Shown here: positions 55,164 through 64,000 of the stretch, in pieces | How positions within the stretch are numbered: the stretch's first letter is position 1 | Layout: every line of letters begins with the position of its first letter | From: Varibaculum massiliense | Lineage (GTDB): Bacteria; Actinomycetota; Actinomycetes; Actinomycetales; Actinomycetaceae | Length of the DNA stretch: 64,000 bases | Direction: 5' to 3' | NCBI RefSeq assembly: GCF_900106855.1 | Contig: NZ_FNWI01000004.1 | Coordinates: 1,922,001 to 1,986,000 of the forward strand | The notes under the pieces: model-generated | The model's database searches: none | What the model saw: only the letters and a program-made list of their open reading frames with translations | Told to the model about the DNA's origin: nothing | Made by a program: the position numbers and the translations under genes

Positions 55164-55469
55164 TTATAGTTCCTTCCCCTGGAACAGCTGCCTATGAGAA
55201 CCTATGCGGATGAACCTGATTGTCTGGTTTTTTCGCAGCTGATGATAGACCACCACCACGTCAAACGTGCCTTCTTGTAAATGTAGACCCCAATAGCCGG
55301 TGTAGGTTCCCCTTGGGTTGGTTAGCTTGTGAGGGTTGTAGGTAGGTGGTATCTCCCCGATATCCTCAACAGCGTAGATTAGCTCGCGTATTTCGTCTTT
55401 GATGTGCGGTTGATGGCGAACTACCCGCTTAAAGTCGGTTTGGAACTGGCGGTCAAAAATAATTTTCAT
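55164..55469 (-). CDS. YafQ/RelE-type toxin
   Basis: 101 residues. RelE-superfamily mRNA interferase of the YafQ type: FDRQFQTDFKRVVRH, GTYTGYWGLHLQEG, VVVVYHQL and the conserved end FIRIGSHRQLF with catalytic His. It overlaps the upstream antitoxin by four bases, so it is co-translated with it. Confidence 0.88.
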   Translation of the reverse strand: MKIIFDRQFQTDFKRVVRHQPHIKDEIRELIYAVEDIGEIPPTYNPHKLTNPRGTYTGYWGLHLQEGTFDVVVVYHQLRKNQTIRFIRIGSHRQLFQGKEL

Positions 55470-55765
55470 GCTAGGGAGTCCAGAAATTCTGTCGCCTGGT
55501 TTGCGTTCTCAAAAACTGCCCCATCTTCGGGATCTTTGCCTGCGATAACTCTTTGCGCGTGTGTCAGGGCGCGAGCTGTCTGCGCATTGGGAACGTAGGT
55601 GAGGGCGGGACGAATCGGCAGCGCCTGATCCCGTACTGCCTGCTTTAAGAACATATTGAGTGCTGTTGTCATGTCAAGCCCCAGGGCATCGAAAAGTTTT
55701 TCGGCAGACTGTTTGGTTTTTATGTCTGTTCGGAAGTTAATTCTGGTAGCAGTGGAAGTATTCAT
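55466..55765 (-). CDS. RelB/DinJ-type antitoxin
   Basis: 99 residues from ATG 55765 (AGGG nine bases upstream). N-terminal RHH segment (RINFRTDIKTKQSAEKLFDALGLDMTTALNMFLKQAV) binds DNA; the C-terminal part wraps the toxin. Intact pair with the following toxin, probably autoregulated. Confidence 0.88.
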   Translation of the reverse strand: MNTSTATRINFRTDIKTKQSAEKLFDALGLDMTTALNMFLKQAVRDQALPIRPALTYVPNAQTARALTHAQRVIAGKDPEDGAVFENANQATEFLDSLA

Positions 55766-55895
55766 AGCAATCACCCTATAGTCCAGTAGAAGTATCACGT
55801 ACTCATATTGTACTTCAACTGCGGCGGTTAGTGAATACTTCGGTGTACCTGAGTTCGTGATTCCGTTCAGATGGCTCGGGTGGTACAGTCAAAAC

Positions 55896-56138
55896 ATGAG
55901 TACCACCTATGCTGCCTCTGTGGGAGATCGCGGGCGTTTAGTGATTCCTTCGGCGCTGCGCCGTAGCCAAAAGTGGGAACAAGGCACCCAACTATTGATG
56001 TTAGATACCCCAAATGGCGTCATCACTATGACCCAAAAATAAGCTAAGCAGCTAATAAAGAAGCAAATTGGGGCAGGTGGCCTGGTAGAAGAACTGCTGA
56101 CGGAGCGCCGCAGCGCCGCTCAGAAAGAATCTTTCTAA
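55896..56138 (+). pseudogene. VapB/AbrB-type antitoxin interrupted by an in-frame stop
   Basis: ATG 55896 opens an AbrB-like domain (AASVGDRGRLVIPSALR) that ends at TAA 56040-56042 after 48 codons. The same frame continues past the stop with AKQLIKKQIGAGGLVEELLTERR, the usual C-terminal toxin-binding part, to a second TAA at 56136-56138, which overlaps the toxin ATG. This shows the original gene ran through, and one stop codon now splits it. The truncated 48-residue product might still bind DNA. Confidence 0.85.
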
Positions 56139-56500
56139 TGTATGTTCTAGATTCTTCCGCTCTCTTGGCTTTCTTGCAAGAAGAACCAGGTTGGCAGCGG
56201 GTAGAGCAGGCGTTAGGGCAAGGCATAGTGGGCGCCGCTAACTGGTCTGAGGTTACCCAAAAACTACTCGCTCGCGGGGTAGATATTTCCCTAGCAACTA
56301 ATTTGCTGTTTTCCTACGGTTTGAAAGTAGAAAGCGTAAGCGAATCTGACGCAGTCGCGGCAGCGAAACTATGGTACCCCGGCACCAACCTCTCCCTAGG
56401 TGACCGGCTCTGCCTCGCCCTCGGAAAACGTCTAGGTGCCACCGTCTTGACCGCCAACAAAGCCTGGGACGAGGGCGCAGGGATCGAGCAAATCCGCTAG
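56138..56500 (+). CDS. PIN-domain (VapC-type) toxin, possibly inactive
   Basis: 120 residues. PIN domain with Asp in VLDSSALLAF, Glu in NWSEV and Asp in SLGDRLCLALG. The fourth acidic residue, usually TAD near the C-terminus, is TAN (TVLTANKAW). Since the partner antitoxin is broken, loss of this residue may explain tolerance of an unpaired toxin. Confidence 0.82.
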   Translation: MYVLDSSALLAFLQEEPGWQRVEQALGQGIVGAANWSEVTQKLLARGVDISLATNLLFSYGLKVESVSESDAVAAAKLWYPGTNLSLGDRLCLALGKRLGATVLTANKAWDEGAGIEQIR

Positions 56501-56508
56501 CTTCCCCC

Positions 56509-56611
56509 TCAGCAAGTTGTCCCATCTTCGGAATCTTTACCTTCGATAACTCTTTGCGTGTGTGTCAGGGCGCGAGCTGCCAAAGTATTGGGGGCGTAGG
56601 TGAGGGCGGGA
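56509..56611 (-). pseudogene. Fragment of a relB-like antitoxin gene
   Basis: Translates on the minus strand as PALTYAPNTLAARALTHTQR then VIEGKDSEDG, matching residues ~51-80 of the intact antitoxin at 55466-55765 (PALTYVPNAQTARALTHAQR). The ~95-base match also holds at DNA level with scattered changes. No start and no toxin are attached. Confidence 0.8.
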
Positions 56612-56635
56612 GGGTCTGTAGATGCCGGTTAATTA

Positions 56636-57355
56636 TCAGTAGTATACGGCGTATACCAATAAAAATATCCCTCCGGATACAATAATCCCCACTAGCGCTG
56701 AAAGAATAAGCAGTCTTGGTTTTGTGCGTCGCAGTGAAGCCAACAGGCCAATACAGGGAATAAAACCCGTGATTGCTACAACTGCCAGTATCTCTAAGCT
56801 GCGGAGGTCTACGCCTTGAAGTAATGCCACCACTACGGGGCCTAGAATCAAACCTAGGGGGAAGCCGGTGGCGATAGATCGTTGAGTCACCGATCCATAA
56901 TGGGCAAAAAATGCCATTGAACCAACGATTACTCCGCACCCTACCCCTAACAGTGTCCAGACCAGGGCAATCTTCGCAATGTCGCTGCCAGCCGCGCCTG
57001 GACGCAAGTTGTAGATCGGTATTGCACAGTAATAGATTGCTAACGCAAACAGAATCGAAACGGAAGCTACACTAGCACCGATTTTCCAGGATTTAGAGAA
57101 CCAGCCCACCACTACCGCAATCATTACGAACCCCAGGCCAGAACTGGCAAGCTTCGTCATAATCGTGATGAACACTCCCGAAAATGGGAACATATCATTT
57201 GCGACTGAACCGCAACCTATTATCACCGCGAGGCTCAGACCGAGGGTTATAGTTACGCTAGCAGCGGGGCGTTTAGAGTTTTCGGCTGAAAGCAGGTTCT
57301 CCTGCCTACTGTCTCTATTCAAAAACGTAGCATCAAAATCACTGGTTTCATTCAC
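56636..57355 (-). CDS. Hypothetical membrane protein
   Basis: 239 residues. A ~30-residue polar N-terminus is followed by six to seven predicted membrane helices. The short loops are enriched in Gly/Ser. No recognised family. ATG at 57355. It is isolated between toxin-antitoxin remains and an unusual tandem repeat. Possible transporter-like protein, function unknown. Confidence 0.7.
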   Translation of the reverse strand: MNETSDFDATFLNRDSRQENLLSAENSKRPAASVTITLGLSLAVIIGCGSVANDMFPFSGVFITIMTKLASSGLGFVMIAVVVGWFSKSWKIGASVASVSILFALAIYYCAIPIYNLRPGAAGSDIAKIALVWTLLGVGCGVIVGSMAFFAHYGSVTQRSIATGFPLGLILGPVVVALLQGVDLRSLEILAVVAITGFIPCIGLLASLRRTKPRLLILSALVGIIVSGGIFLLVYAVYY

Positions 57356-57520
57356 TAGCTAATCTTATCCCGACTTCCGGTACTTCTGACGGTGACTTAT
57401 AGCGTGCAGCAGGGGGGGGCGACAGCTAGCTCGCATCTTCTTATGAGGGAATTAAGGAAGTCGTGATCGCTGATGTTGCGGTACCGATAGGTTTAAGTTT
57501 ATTAACGCAGGTAGAAGCAG

Positions 57521-57640
57521 GTGATTGCAAGGATAAGGCTTATCCTTGCAAAAATGAGGGCTGGATGAAAGGATAAGCGCTATCCTTTCAAAACTTGGGG
57601 GTAGGTGTAAGGATAAGCGTTAGGTTTGCGCTGGGAGGGC
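57521..57640. repeat. Three tandem 40-bp repeats with palindromic cores
   Basis: GGATAAG recurs at 57531, 57571 and 57611, exactly 40 bases apart, with matching flanks. Copy 1 core is TTGCAAGGATAAG-G-CTTATCCTTGCAA, a perfect 13-bp palindrome. Copy 2 is TGAAAGGATA-AGCGC-TATCCTTTCA. Copy 3 keeps only the left half. The rest of the 57356-57721 gap shows no gene. Confidence 0.8.
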
Positions 57641-57721
57641 GTGGGGGTAACCGAATTAGGGGTAACTGAGTTCGCCGACCTATTTCGGAACCTTTGGTAA
57701 AGCTGGTTTCAGCTCGCGCGA

Positions 57722-58912
57722 GTGCAGGTGCTGGCAGCCGGGAGCCTAGCGGGGTTAATAGTCTTCAGCATCTTGGAAAATGGGGAACTGCCGGCGATTT
57801 ATCTCGGCGGATTCTTGCTGGCGGCAATCCTAAGTGCAGTAATCATCGGGGCGGCGACCTCTGCTGGTTCGCTGATTTCAATACTGCTGACTAACCCGGT
57901 GTTCAACTACCTGGGTTCGCGCTCCTTCGCCGTCTACCTGGTGCATTTCCCGATCCTGCTAATCCTGAATCCGGCTACCCGCACAGTTCCGCCCTCCTGG
58001 TGGCAGCAACTCTTGCAGCTAGTAGTGGTGGCAGTTGCCGCGGAAGTTTTTTATCACCTGACAGAAGCGCCCGCGACTTTGCTGAGTTCTCTTTGGAAAA
58101 AACCGGGAGAAAAGAAAGCCGCGAAACTTCGGGCACAGGGCTGGCTGCGCAAAGTGCAGCTTACGGTGTTCGCGGTACTGGCGGCACTATCACTGGTGCT
58201 GGCGGGAACGCTGGCGTTTTACCCCGCGAACTGGCAGCAGATAGCAAAAGAGCGAGCCGTGCAGTTACGCCCAGAACTTGCCTCCTCCGCCTCGTCCTCG
58301 AAATCGAAAAAGCAAGAAAGTAAGAATAGGGAGAGCGGTGCCAAAGAAGCTGGCGAGCCCAAAGGGATAAAACCGGTGGCGAAGAAAGTTCCCCGTAACC
58401 TGGATACCACCGGGTGGCAGATCGATCCCGAAACCGGCAGCTGTAACGCGGACGTGCTGATTATTGGCGATTCGATAACCGAGGGCGCAAGTGCCGCCAT
58501 CAAGAAGGTGTTGCCGCAGGCAGTAGTGGATGGGGCAGTTAGTCGCCAGATTCAAAGCGGTCCGGAGATACTTGCCAACTACCACAACCAGGGGATTCAT
58601 CCTCGCGTCCTGGTGTATGCCCTGGGAACCAATGCGGCGCTGCGCGGTGATTTACTGGCGCAAAACCTGATCGACAGTGCCGAGGGCGAGCCCATGTATA
58701 TAGTGACGATCCGCAATCCGTATCCTTTGCAAGATATGAATAATGAAGTGTTTAGCCGGCTGGCTAAGGACAATCCGAATGTGGGAATCATCGACTGGTG
58801 GGCGGCCACCGAGGGGCATCCGGAATACCTGGTAGATGATGGCACCCATCCCACCGAAGCCGGCAACGAGGTGCTCGCGAACCTGTACAAGCAAGCCCTG
58901 TGTGGGAAATAG
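57722..58912 (+). pseudogene. N-terminally truncated acyltransferase-3/SGNH protein
   Basis: 396 codons open. The first ~165 residues are only the last membrane helices of an OafA-like acyltransferase_3 domain (SRSFAVYLVHFPILL is its usual penultimate region). Catalytic His and the first ~7 helices are missing upstream. A linker rich in Ser/Lys/Glu leads to a complete SGNH esterase domain: IIGDSITEGA and DDGTHPTEAG with the Asp-His pair. Full-length relatives are about 600-700 residues and acetylate cell-wall polymers. GTG 57722 lacks a ribosome binding site. Probably a deletion product. Confidence 0.75.
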
Positions 58913-59117
58913 AAAGCCTGGTCAGCTAGCAGATTCGCTTAATATCTTGGTTCTCACCGCAGTATTTATCAGCGGAAGACATATTTGTATGGCTGTCGGG
59001 CAGTCTGTATGCTCTGACTTCAGTCGGAACACATGCGGAGTAAACAGTTGGTTTAGACTCGGAAGTGGCGATTTACAAGCGGAAAACCTCAATCGAAGAA
59101 CGATAGAGAGCAGCGGT

Positions 59118-60197
59118 ATGGCGAAGAAAACTCAACCTAAAAAGAGCTTGGGAAAAACCAGCTCTCAGACAATAATTAAGCATGATTCCGGGCAGTTCTT
59201 GGTATTCACCGCTCAGTCCGGTGAAGGTGTTGAAGTGCGCTATGAGGACGGCACTATCTGGTTAACGCAAGCCCTGATGGCTGAGCTGTTTGGCGTAGAG
59301 AGCAACACAGTCACCTATCATCTGCAACAGATTTTCGAGTCCGGCGAGCTGGCGGAAGAGGCAACTACTCGAATTTTTCGAGTAGTTCGCCAAGAAGGAT
59401 CTCGCCAGGTAACTCGCCAAATCCAACATTACAACCTAGACGCGATTATCTCGGTTGGCTACCGCGTCAACTCCATTCGTGCCACCCAGTTCCGGCAGTG
59501 GGCAACTGCAGTGCTTCGAGACTTTACTCTGCGCGGCTATGTTATTGACCGCAGACGTATGGAGTCGGGGACGATACTGGGGCACGACTATTTCGAGGAA
59601 CTACTCCAAGAAGTGCGCGAGATTCGTCTCTCGGAGCGCCGCTTTTACCAAAAGATAACCGACATCTACGCCACCGCCGTCGACTACAACCCCAATGCGC
59701 CCACCACTAAAACATTTTTCGCTGCCGTTCAAAACAAACTGCATTACGCGGTGCATGGTCATACCGCTGCCGAGTTGATTGCCCAGCGAGCTGACGCCGC
59801 CAAACCACACATGGGGTTAACAACTTGGAAAAACTCTCCAGAAGGGAAAGTCCTAACCAGCGATGTTACCGTCGCCAAAAACTACCTCACGAAAGACGAA
59901 TTGTCCGATTTAGGACGAATCGTTGAAGCCTACCTAAATCTGGCAGAGTCGCGCGCCAAACGGCATATCCCCACCACTATGGAAGAATGGGAAAAATTCC
60001 TGAACCAAGTACTCACTCTTGATAGTCGCGAACTCCTAGATAACGCCGGGAAAATCTCCAAGAAAATAGCCGACCAGAGAGCCAAAGAAGAACTGGAAAA
60101 ATATCGGGTAATCCAAGACCTGGAATATCAATCAGATTTTGACAAGTTCGCGGCCAAAGCCCTGGAAGCCGGGGGTAGCCATGGCGATACTGACTGA
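59118..60197 (+). CDS. RhuM family protein
   Basis: 359 residues from ATG 59118. Matches the RhuM/virulence-protein family: an N-terminal HTH-like segment (GTIWLTQALMAELFGVESNTVTYHL), FRVVRQEGSRQVTRQIQHYNLDAIISVGYRVNS, RQWATAVLRDFTLRGYVIDRRRM and a helical C-terminus. Function is unclear; such genes often sit within type I restriction loci between hsdS and hsdR. Here the following frame starts like hsdR and then stops. Confidence 0.88.
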   Translation: MAKKTQPKKSLGKTSSQTIIKHDSGQFLVFTAQSGEGVEVRYEDGTIWLTQALMAELFGVESNTVTYHLQQIFESGELAEEATTRIFRVVRQEGSRQVTRQIQHYNLDAIISVGYRVNSIRATQFRQWATAVLRDFTLRGYVIDRRRMESGTILGHDYFEELLQEVREIRLSERRFYQKITDIYATAVDYNPNAPTTKTFFAAVQNKLHYAVHGHTAAELIAQRADAAKPHMGLTTWKNSPEGKVLTSDVTVAKNYLTKDELSDLGRIVEAYLNLAESRAKRHIPTTMEEWEKFLNQVLTLDSRELLDNAGKISKKIADQRAKEELEKYRVIQDLEYQSDFDKFAAKALEAGGSHGDTD

Positions 60198-60255
60198 AAA
60201 CACCGTCGAGATTGCCGCCCCGCATTGGCTGCAAGAATCTGAAAGCAGTTGTTAA
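60181..60255 (+). pseudogene. Remnant resembling the hsdR N-terminus
   Basis: ATG 60181 overlaps the RhuM stop and opens a 24-codon frame with LTENTVEIAAPHWLQE, which resembles the start of type I restriction HsdR subunits (LTENTVExAALxWL). It ends at TAA with no further HsdR sequence downstream, so the locus appears to have been deleted. Similarity is from memory of the family, not a search. Confidence 0.55.
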
Positions 60256-60335
60256 TGGCATGGTTATTACCTTATTAAACAGTGAAAACGCGTCAGAATC
60301 TGCCAATAGCATCTAAAGAATATAGAGTTTAGACC

Positions 60336-61739
60336 GTGAATATTCCGGTGCAATATCGTTCCTTACTCGCTCCTCCTGAACCGCGCGAACAGCGTTATCA
60401 ATACGGACGCTCGCTGCGCGAAACCGTTCCCTTCAGTTCCCTGGCGGCCTGGGTGCCGGCACCAGATCGTGACCCTATCGCCCTTATCCAAGCCTCCCAC
60501 CAGGGAAGAGTCGACAACCTGATCCCGATTCGGGTAGGGCGGATGGCGTCCTCGCCCTACGGATTCTTGCGGGGAGCCGCAGTAGTGCAAGCCGCCGATT
60601 CTGCTGCGCTGCCTGCCACCGGTATCCAACCGGTAGTATGCGGGGACTCCCACCTGGGTAACTTTGGATTTTACCGTTCCCCCGAAGGGGAGTTGGTGAT
60701 GGATCTCAACGACTTCGATGAGGCACATACCGGCAGTTGGGAGTGGGATTTGCGGCGCCTAACTGCCTCAATCCACGTTGCTGGTCGCGAAAATAATCTT
60801 TCCGAATCTAAATGCAGTGATGCCGTAATCGCCTGCGTAAATGCCTACCGGGACGAAATCTCTTACCTGGCGGGGCGCCCCCTCTTTGAACGCGCCTTCA
60901 ACCGGATTGACCTGGGTAAACTCAGCTCAAAATCGCTAAACCCAAAACTACAAAAAGAAATAGAACGCGCCGCCGCCAAAGCCATGAAGCGCACCTCGGA
61001 TCGGGCGCTCCCCAAGTTTGCCCAAGAATCCGAAGGTAGCCTGCGGATTACTCCTGAACCCCCGCTTACCACCAGAATCCCCCAAGAAGATTGGGATGCC
61101 CTGGCACGCGCCCTCGATGGGTACCTGCATACCATCTCTAACCAGTGGGCGCGGATGTTGGGTGGATACACCCTAGTCGATATCGCGCAGCGGGTAGTGG
61201 GCGTAGGGTCAGTAGGTCTGCGCGCCTATATCGCGCTGCTACAAGGCTCCACCCCCACGGACGTAATCTTCCTGCAGCTCAAACAGGCGCGGCGCTCAGT
61301 GCTGGCGCAATATGTGCATGGCTCAAAAGAATGGCACTCCCACCAGGGCGAGCGCGTGGTGGAATACCAGCGGGCGTTGCAAACCGTGTCAGATCCGCTA
61401 CTGGGCTGGGCGAGCGTAGGCGAACGCCAATACTATGTGCGCCAGTTCCGCAATATGAAAGGAACCGTTCCGCTAGACCGGCTGGGTGCCAAATCCCTGT
61501 GCGACTATGCAGGAATCGTGGGGCTGCTGCTGGCGAAAGGACACGCGCGCACCCACGGCGCCGCTATGATTGCCGGTTACCTGGGTAAATCCGATAAACC
61601 GGGGCAGGCTCTGGCCACCTTCGCTCGCGCCTACGCCGACCAAACCGAAGCCGACCACGCCGAGTTTCTGCGGGCCATTAAAGACGGGAGAATGCCCCAG
61701 CCCGAGGGCGAGATGTCCAGCGCCTTCCGCGCCGGCTAG
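60336..61739 (+). CDS. DUF2252 family protein
   Basis: 467 residues. Kinase-like DUF2252 fold: RMASSPYGFLRGAA, CGDSHLGNFGFY, MDLNDFDEAHTGSWEWDLRR (metal-binding Asp/Asn region), FLQLKQARRSVLAQY, and the C-terminal LLLAKGHARTHGAAMIAGYLG. GTG start at 60336. Common in actinobacteria, function unknown. Marks the boundary between the accessory zone and core genes. Confidence 0.92.
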   Translation: MNIPVQYRSLLAPPEPREQRYQYGRSLRETVPFSSLAAWVPAPDRDPIALIQASHQGRVDNLIPIRVGRMASSPYGFLRGAAVVQAADSAALPATGIQPVVCGDSHLGNFGFYRSPEGELVMDLNDFDEAHTGSWEWDLRRLTASIHVAGRENNLSESKCSDAVIACVNAYRDEISYLAGRPLFERAFNRIDLGKLSSKSLNPKLQKEIERAAAKAMKRTSDRALPKFAQESEGSLRITPEPPLTTRIPQEDWDALARALDGYLHTISNQWARMLGGYTLVDIAQRVVGVGSVGLRAYIALLQGSTPTDVIFLQLKQARRSVLAQYVHGSKEWHSHQGERVVEYQRALQTVSDPLLGWASVGERQYYVRQFRNMKGTVPLDRLGAKSLCDYAGIVGLLLAKGHARTHGAAMIAGYLGKSDKPGQALATFARAYADQTEADHAEFLRAIKDGRMPQPEGEMSSAFRAG

Positions 61740-61907
61740 GGCGTACCACCTGCCGCGCCGTGTCCTAGTTCACCAGCGTCAAAATAGGATTGCCAGCTGC
61801 GGTGATGTTAGGCTAGTAAAGCCGTTACAAGCCGGCCACGGATGCGTCATGCCCGGGTGAAACTGCCCCGGTGCTCCGTGCAACAAGTAGAAGTAAAGGA
61901 GAACCCA

Positions 61908-62177
61908 GTGGCACTGAGTAAAGAAGAAAAAGCCAAGATTATGGAAGAATATGCGACCCATCCCGGTGATACGGGTTCGCCTGAGGTCCAGATCGCGCTG
62001 CTTTCCAAGCGGATCTCGGATCTGACTGAGCATTTCCAATCTCACCAGCATGATCACCACTCCCGTCGGGGACTAATGCTGCTGGTGGGGCAGCGGCGCC
62101 GCCTGCTAGGCTACCTGAAAGACATCGACATTGAACGTTACCGTTCTTTGATCGCGCGTCTCGGTTTGCGCCACTAA
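61908..62177 (+). CDS. rpsO: 30S ribosomal protein uS15
   Basis: 89 residues from GTG 61908 (AAAGGAG upstream). Binds 16S r[30 protein letters not shown] and [21 protein letters not shown]. Precedes pnp as in most bacteria. Confidence 0.97.
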   Translation: MALSKEEKAKIMEEYATHPGDTGSPEVQIALLSKRISDLTEHFQSHQHDHHSRRGLMLLVGQRRRLLGYLKDIDIERYRSLIARLGLRH

Positions 62178-62187
62178 AATAGAAATA

Positions 62188-62211
62188 TCGGCCCGGTTAA
62201 TGCCGGGCCGA
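62188..62211 (+). terminator. Hairpin after rpsO
   Basis: Perfect 9-bp stem TCGGCCCGG / CCGGGCCGA with a 6-base loop, no strong T-run. Likely an attenuator or RNase III/processing site between rpsO and pnp. Confidence 0.6.
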
Positions 62212-62380
62212 ATTGCTATCACCCCGGTTTCGGTCTTCGGTGGTGGCCTCCGGATCAGGCGCAGCAGTTTCTAGTCGCCATTCTCCGTGGGTCTCGATCG
62301 TTGACCGCCCATCGCAAGGTGATAGCTCTCAGTAGGGCAAAGGTCCTAGAAGATGGAATATAAGGAGTAAATAAAAGAAA

Positions 62381-64000
62381 ATGATGGACGATCCAGAAGT
62401 GATTGCCTCGGAGGCAATCATCGATAACGGTCGTTTCGGACAGCGCACGGTGCGCTTCGAAACTGGCCTACTCGCCCAACAGGCTGCCGGCAGCGCGCTG
62501 GCTTACCTGGATGATGAAACCACGGTTTTATCCGCCACTACGGTAGGGAAAAACCCGCGTGACCAGTTTGATTTCTTCCCCCTGACTGTTGATGTGGAAG
62601 AACGTCAATACGCTGCCGGACGCATCCCCGGAAACTTCTTCCGGCGCGAAGGCCGTCCCGGCACCGAAGCGATTTTGGCCGCTCGCCAAATCGACCGCCC
62701 GCTGCGCCCCTCCTTCGTAAAAGGGCTGCGCAACGAAGTACAGGTAGTCGAAACCGTACTGACCGTACACCCCGACGATGCCTACGATGTGCTGGCCATT
62801 AACGCCGCCAGTATGTCCACCCAGATTTCCGGTCTGCCCTTCTCTGGGCCGATCGGCGGTACCCGCATATCCCTAATCGATGGACAGTGGGTAGCATTCC
62901 CGCGTTACAGCGAAATGGAGCGCGCCACCTTCAATATGGTGGTTGCCGGCCGGGTGATTCAGACCGCTGACGGTGGCGAAGATGTCGCCATCATGATGGT
63001 AGAAGCCGGTGGCGGCGAGGGCGCCTGGGATCTTATCCAGCAGGGACAGACTGCACCTACCGAAGATGTAGTAGCCGCTGGTCTGGAAGCCGCCAAGCCC
63101 TTCATCAAGGAACTGTGCCGCGCACAAGCACAGGTAGCGGCCAAGTGCCAGAAGGAAACCCTAGAGTTCCCGCTGTTTAAAGACTTCGAGGACGAACACT
63201 GGGATGCCGTAGCTGAAAACTGCCGTGAACAGCTCGACCAGGCGGTACAGATCGCCGAGAAACTGGAGCGGCAAGACCGGGTTGACGAAATCAAAGACCA
63301 AATGCTCGCCGACCTGGAAGAGCGCTTCCCCGAAGGTGAGAAAGAGCTGAAAGCAGCTTTCCGCGCCCTCGAAAAAGAGTTAATCCGTACCCGCACCCTG
63401 AACGAGGGCGTGCGTATGGATGGACGCAAACCGAACCAGATCCGCTCGCTATATGCGCGCGCCGGAGTGCTGCCCCGCCTGCACGGATCCGCGATTTTCC
63501 GTCGCGGCGAAACCCAGGTGCTGGGGGTAACCACCCTGAATATGCTGCGCATGGAGCAGCAGCTAGACAACCTGGGGCCGGAGACTCGCAAACGCTATAT
63601 GCACCAATACAACTTCCCGCCCTACTGCACCGGCGAAACCGGACGCGTAGGCAGCCCCAAGCGGCGGGAAATCGGGCATGGCCACCTCGCAGAAATGGCG
63701 CTCGAGCCGGTACTTCCCTCCCGGGAAGAGTTCCCCTACGCTATCCGCCAGGTATCCGAAGTAATGGGCTCGAACGGCTCCTCTTCCATGGGCTCGGCTT
63801 GCGCCTCCACGATTTCCCTGCTGAACGCGGGCGTTCCGCTAAAGGCGCCGGTCGCGGGGATTGCCATGGGGCTAATGAGCGAGCCGAACGAGGACGGCAC
63901 CACCAAGTACATGACCCTCACCGATATTTTGGGAGCCGAGGACGGCTTTGGGGATATGGACTTCAAGGTGACTGGTACTCGGGACTTCATTACCGCCCTA
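62381..64000 (+). CDS. pnp: Polyribonucleotide nucleotidyltransferase (3' end outside window)
   Basis: 540 codons visible, in frame to the window edge. First RNase PH domain ([35 protein letters not shown]), the all-helical linker, and the start of the second RNase PH domain ([37 protein letters not shown] with catalytic-region Ser). Phosphorolytic 3'-5' RNA degradation. The KH and S1 domains lie beyond the window. ATG 62381 follows AAGGAG about 13 bases upstream. Confidence 0.96.
   Translation, partial: MMDDPEVIASEAIIDNGRFGQRTVRFETGLLAQQAAGSALAYLDDETTVLSATTVGKNPRDQFDFFPLTVDVEERQYAAGRIPGNFFRREGRPGTEAILAARQIDRPLRPSFVKGLRNEVQVVETVLTVHPDDAYDVLAINAASMSTQISGLPFSGPIGGTRISLIDGQWVAFPRYSEMERATFNMVVAGRVIQTADGGEDVAIMMVEAGGGEGAWDLIQQGQTAPTEDVVAAGLEAAKPFIKELCRAQAQVAAKCQKETLEFPLFKDFEDEHWDAVAENCREQLDQAVQIAEKLERQDRVDEIKDQMLADLEERFPEGEKELKAAFRALEKELIRTRTLNEGVRMDGRKPNQIRSLYARAGVLPRLHGSAIFRRGETQVLGVTTLNMLRMEQQLDNLGPETRKRYMHQYNFPPYCTGETGRVGSPKRREIGHGHLAEMALEPVLPSREEFPYAIRQVSEVMGSNGSSSMGSACASTISLLNAGVPLKAPVAGIAMGLMSEPNEDGTTKYMTLTDILGAEDGFGDMDFKVTGTRDFITAL

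Noticed and set aside
54029-61739. Search for an insertion sequence or integrase behind the accessory zone
   Set aside because: No transposase, integrase or clear terminal inverted repeats were found; a tRNA att site is also absent here.

Overview
The window is a chromosomal segment from an actinobacterium, probably a moderate-GC Actinomycetaceae member (Varibaculum/Mobiluncus/Actinomyces clade). This rests on gene order (tatD - Rpf-like - ksgA - ispE; glmU - prs - rplY - pth; rimP - nusA - infB - rbfA - truB - ribF; rpsO - pnp), on a PdtaS-type histidine kinase, YhgE/Pip proteins, frequent GTG starts and a giant 2-hydroxyacyl-CoA dehydratase activase. The genus is an inference; no 16S gene is present.

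Layout. 0-14 kb: a partial and apparently degenerate APH-fold kinase, a small exported protein, two membrane PH-domain proteins, three YhgE/Pip membrane proteins (two in tandem, one convergent, separated by an inverted pair of hairpin repeats), and thyA-folA. 14-22.6 kb: a DUF2505 protein, a PdtaS-like kinase, TatD, an Rpf-like G5 protein carrying a transglycosylase domain, a fused RsmA-IspE enzyme and an ABC-F protein. 22.6-26.6 kb: a large secreted surface protein with a variant sorting motif and a MarR regulator. 26.8-39.2 kb: housekeeping block with tRNA-Gln, a GlmU lacking its acetyltransferase half, prs, rplY, pth, rimP, nusA, infB, rbfA, truB, an overlooked 50-residue Cys-rich protein and ribF. 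39.3-46.5 kb: AspT-type transporter, TetR regulator with a long N-terminal tail, and the activase.

46.6-54.0 kb is the most interesting region. A NarL-type two-component system and a small peptide gene with a CX8C tail (minus strand) face an AT-rich, foreign-looking operon (plus strand). The operon encodes an exported 917-residue protein with a MucBP-like domain and a 148-residue cationic tail built in strict four-residue register, then four tandem paralogous membrane-anchored proteins with conserved ends and diversified centres. Two tandem perfect palindromes (ACCGAC-N4-GTCGGT) lie between the divergent units. The layout suggests a regulated exported effector with an immunity-like array; this function is inference.

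54.1-61.7 kb is an accessory and decay zone: HTH-Fic protein, RelBE-type toxin-antitoxin pair, a VapBC-type pair whose antitoxin has an in-frame stop and whose toxin lacks a conserved acidic residue, a relB fragment, a 40-bp palindromic tandem repeat, an N-terminally truncated acyltransferase/SGNH protein, RhuM, a 24-codon fragment resembling the start of hsdR, and a DUF2252 protein. The window ends in core genes rpsO and pnp (partial).
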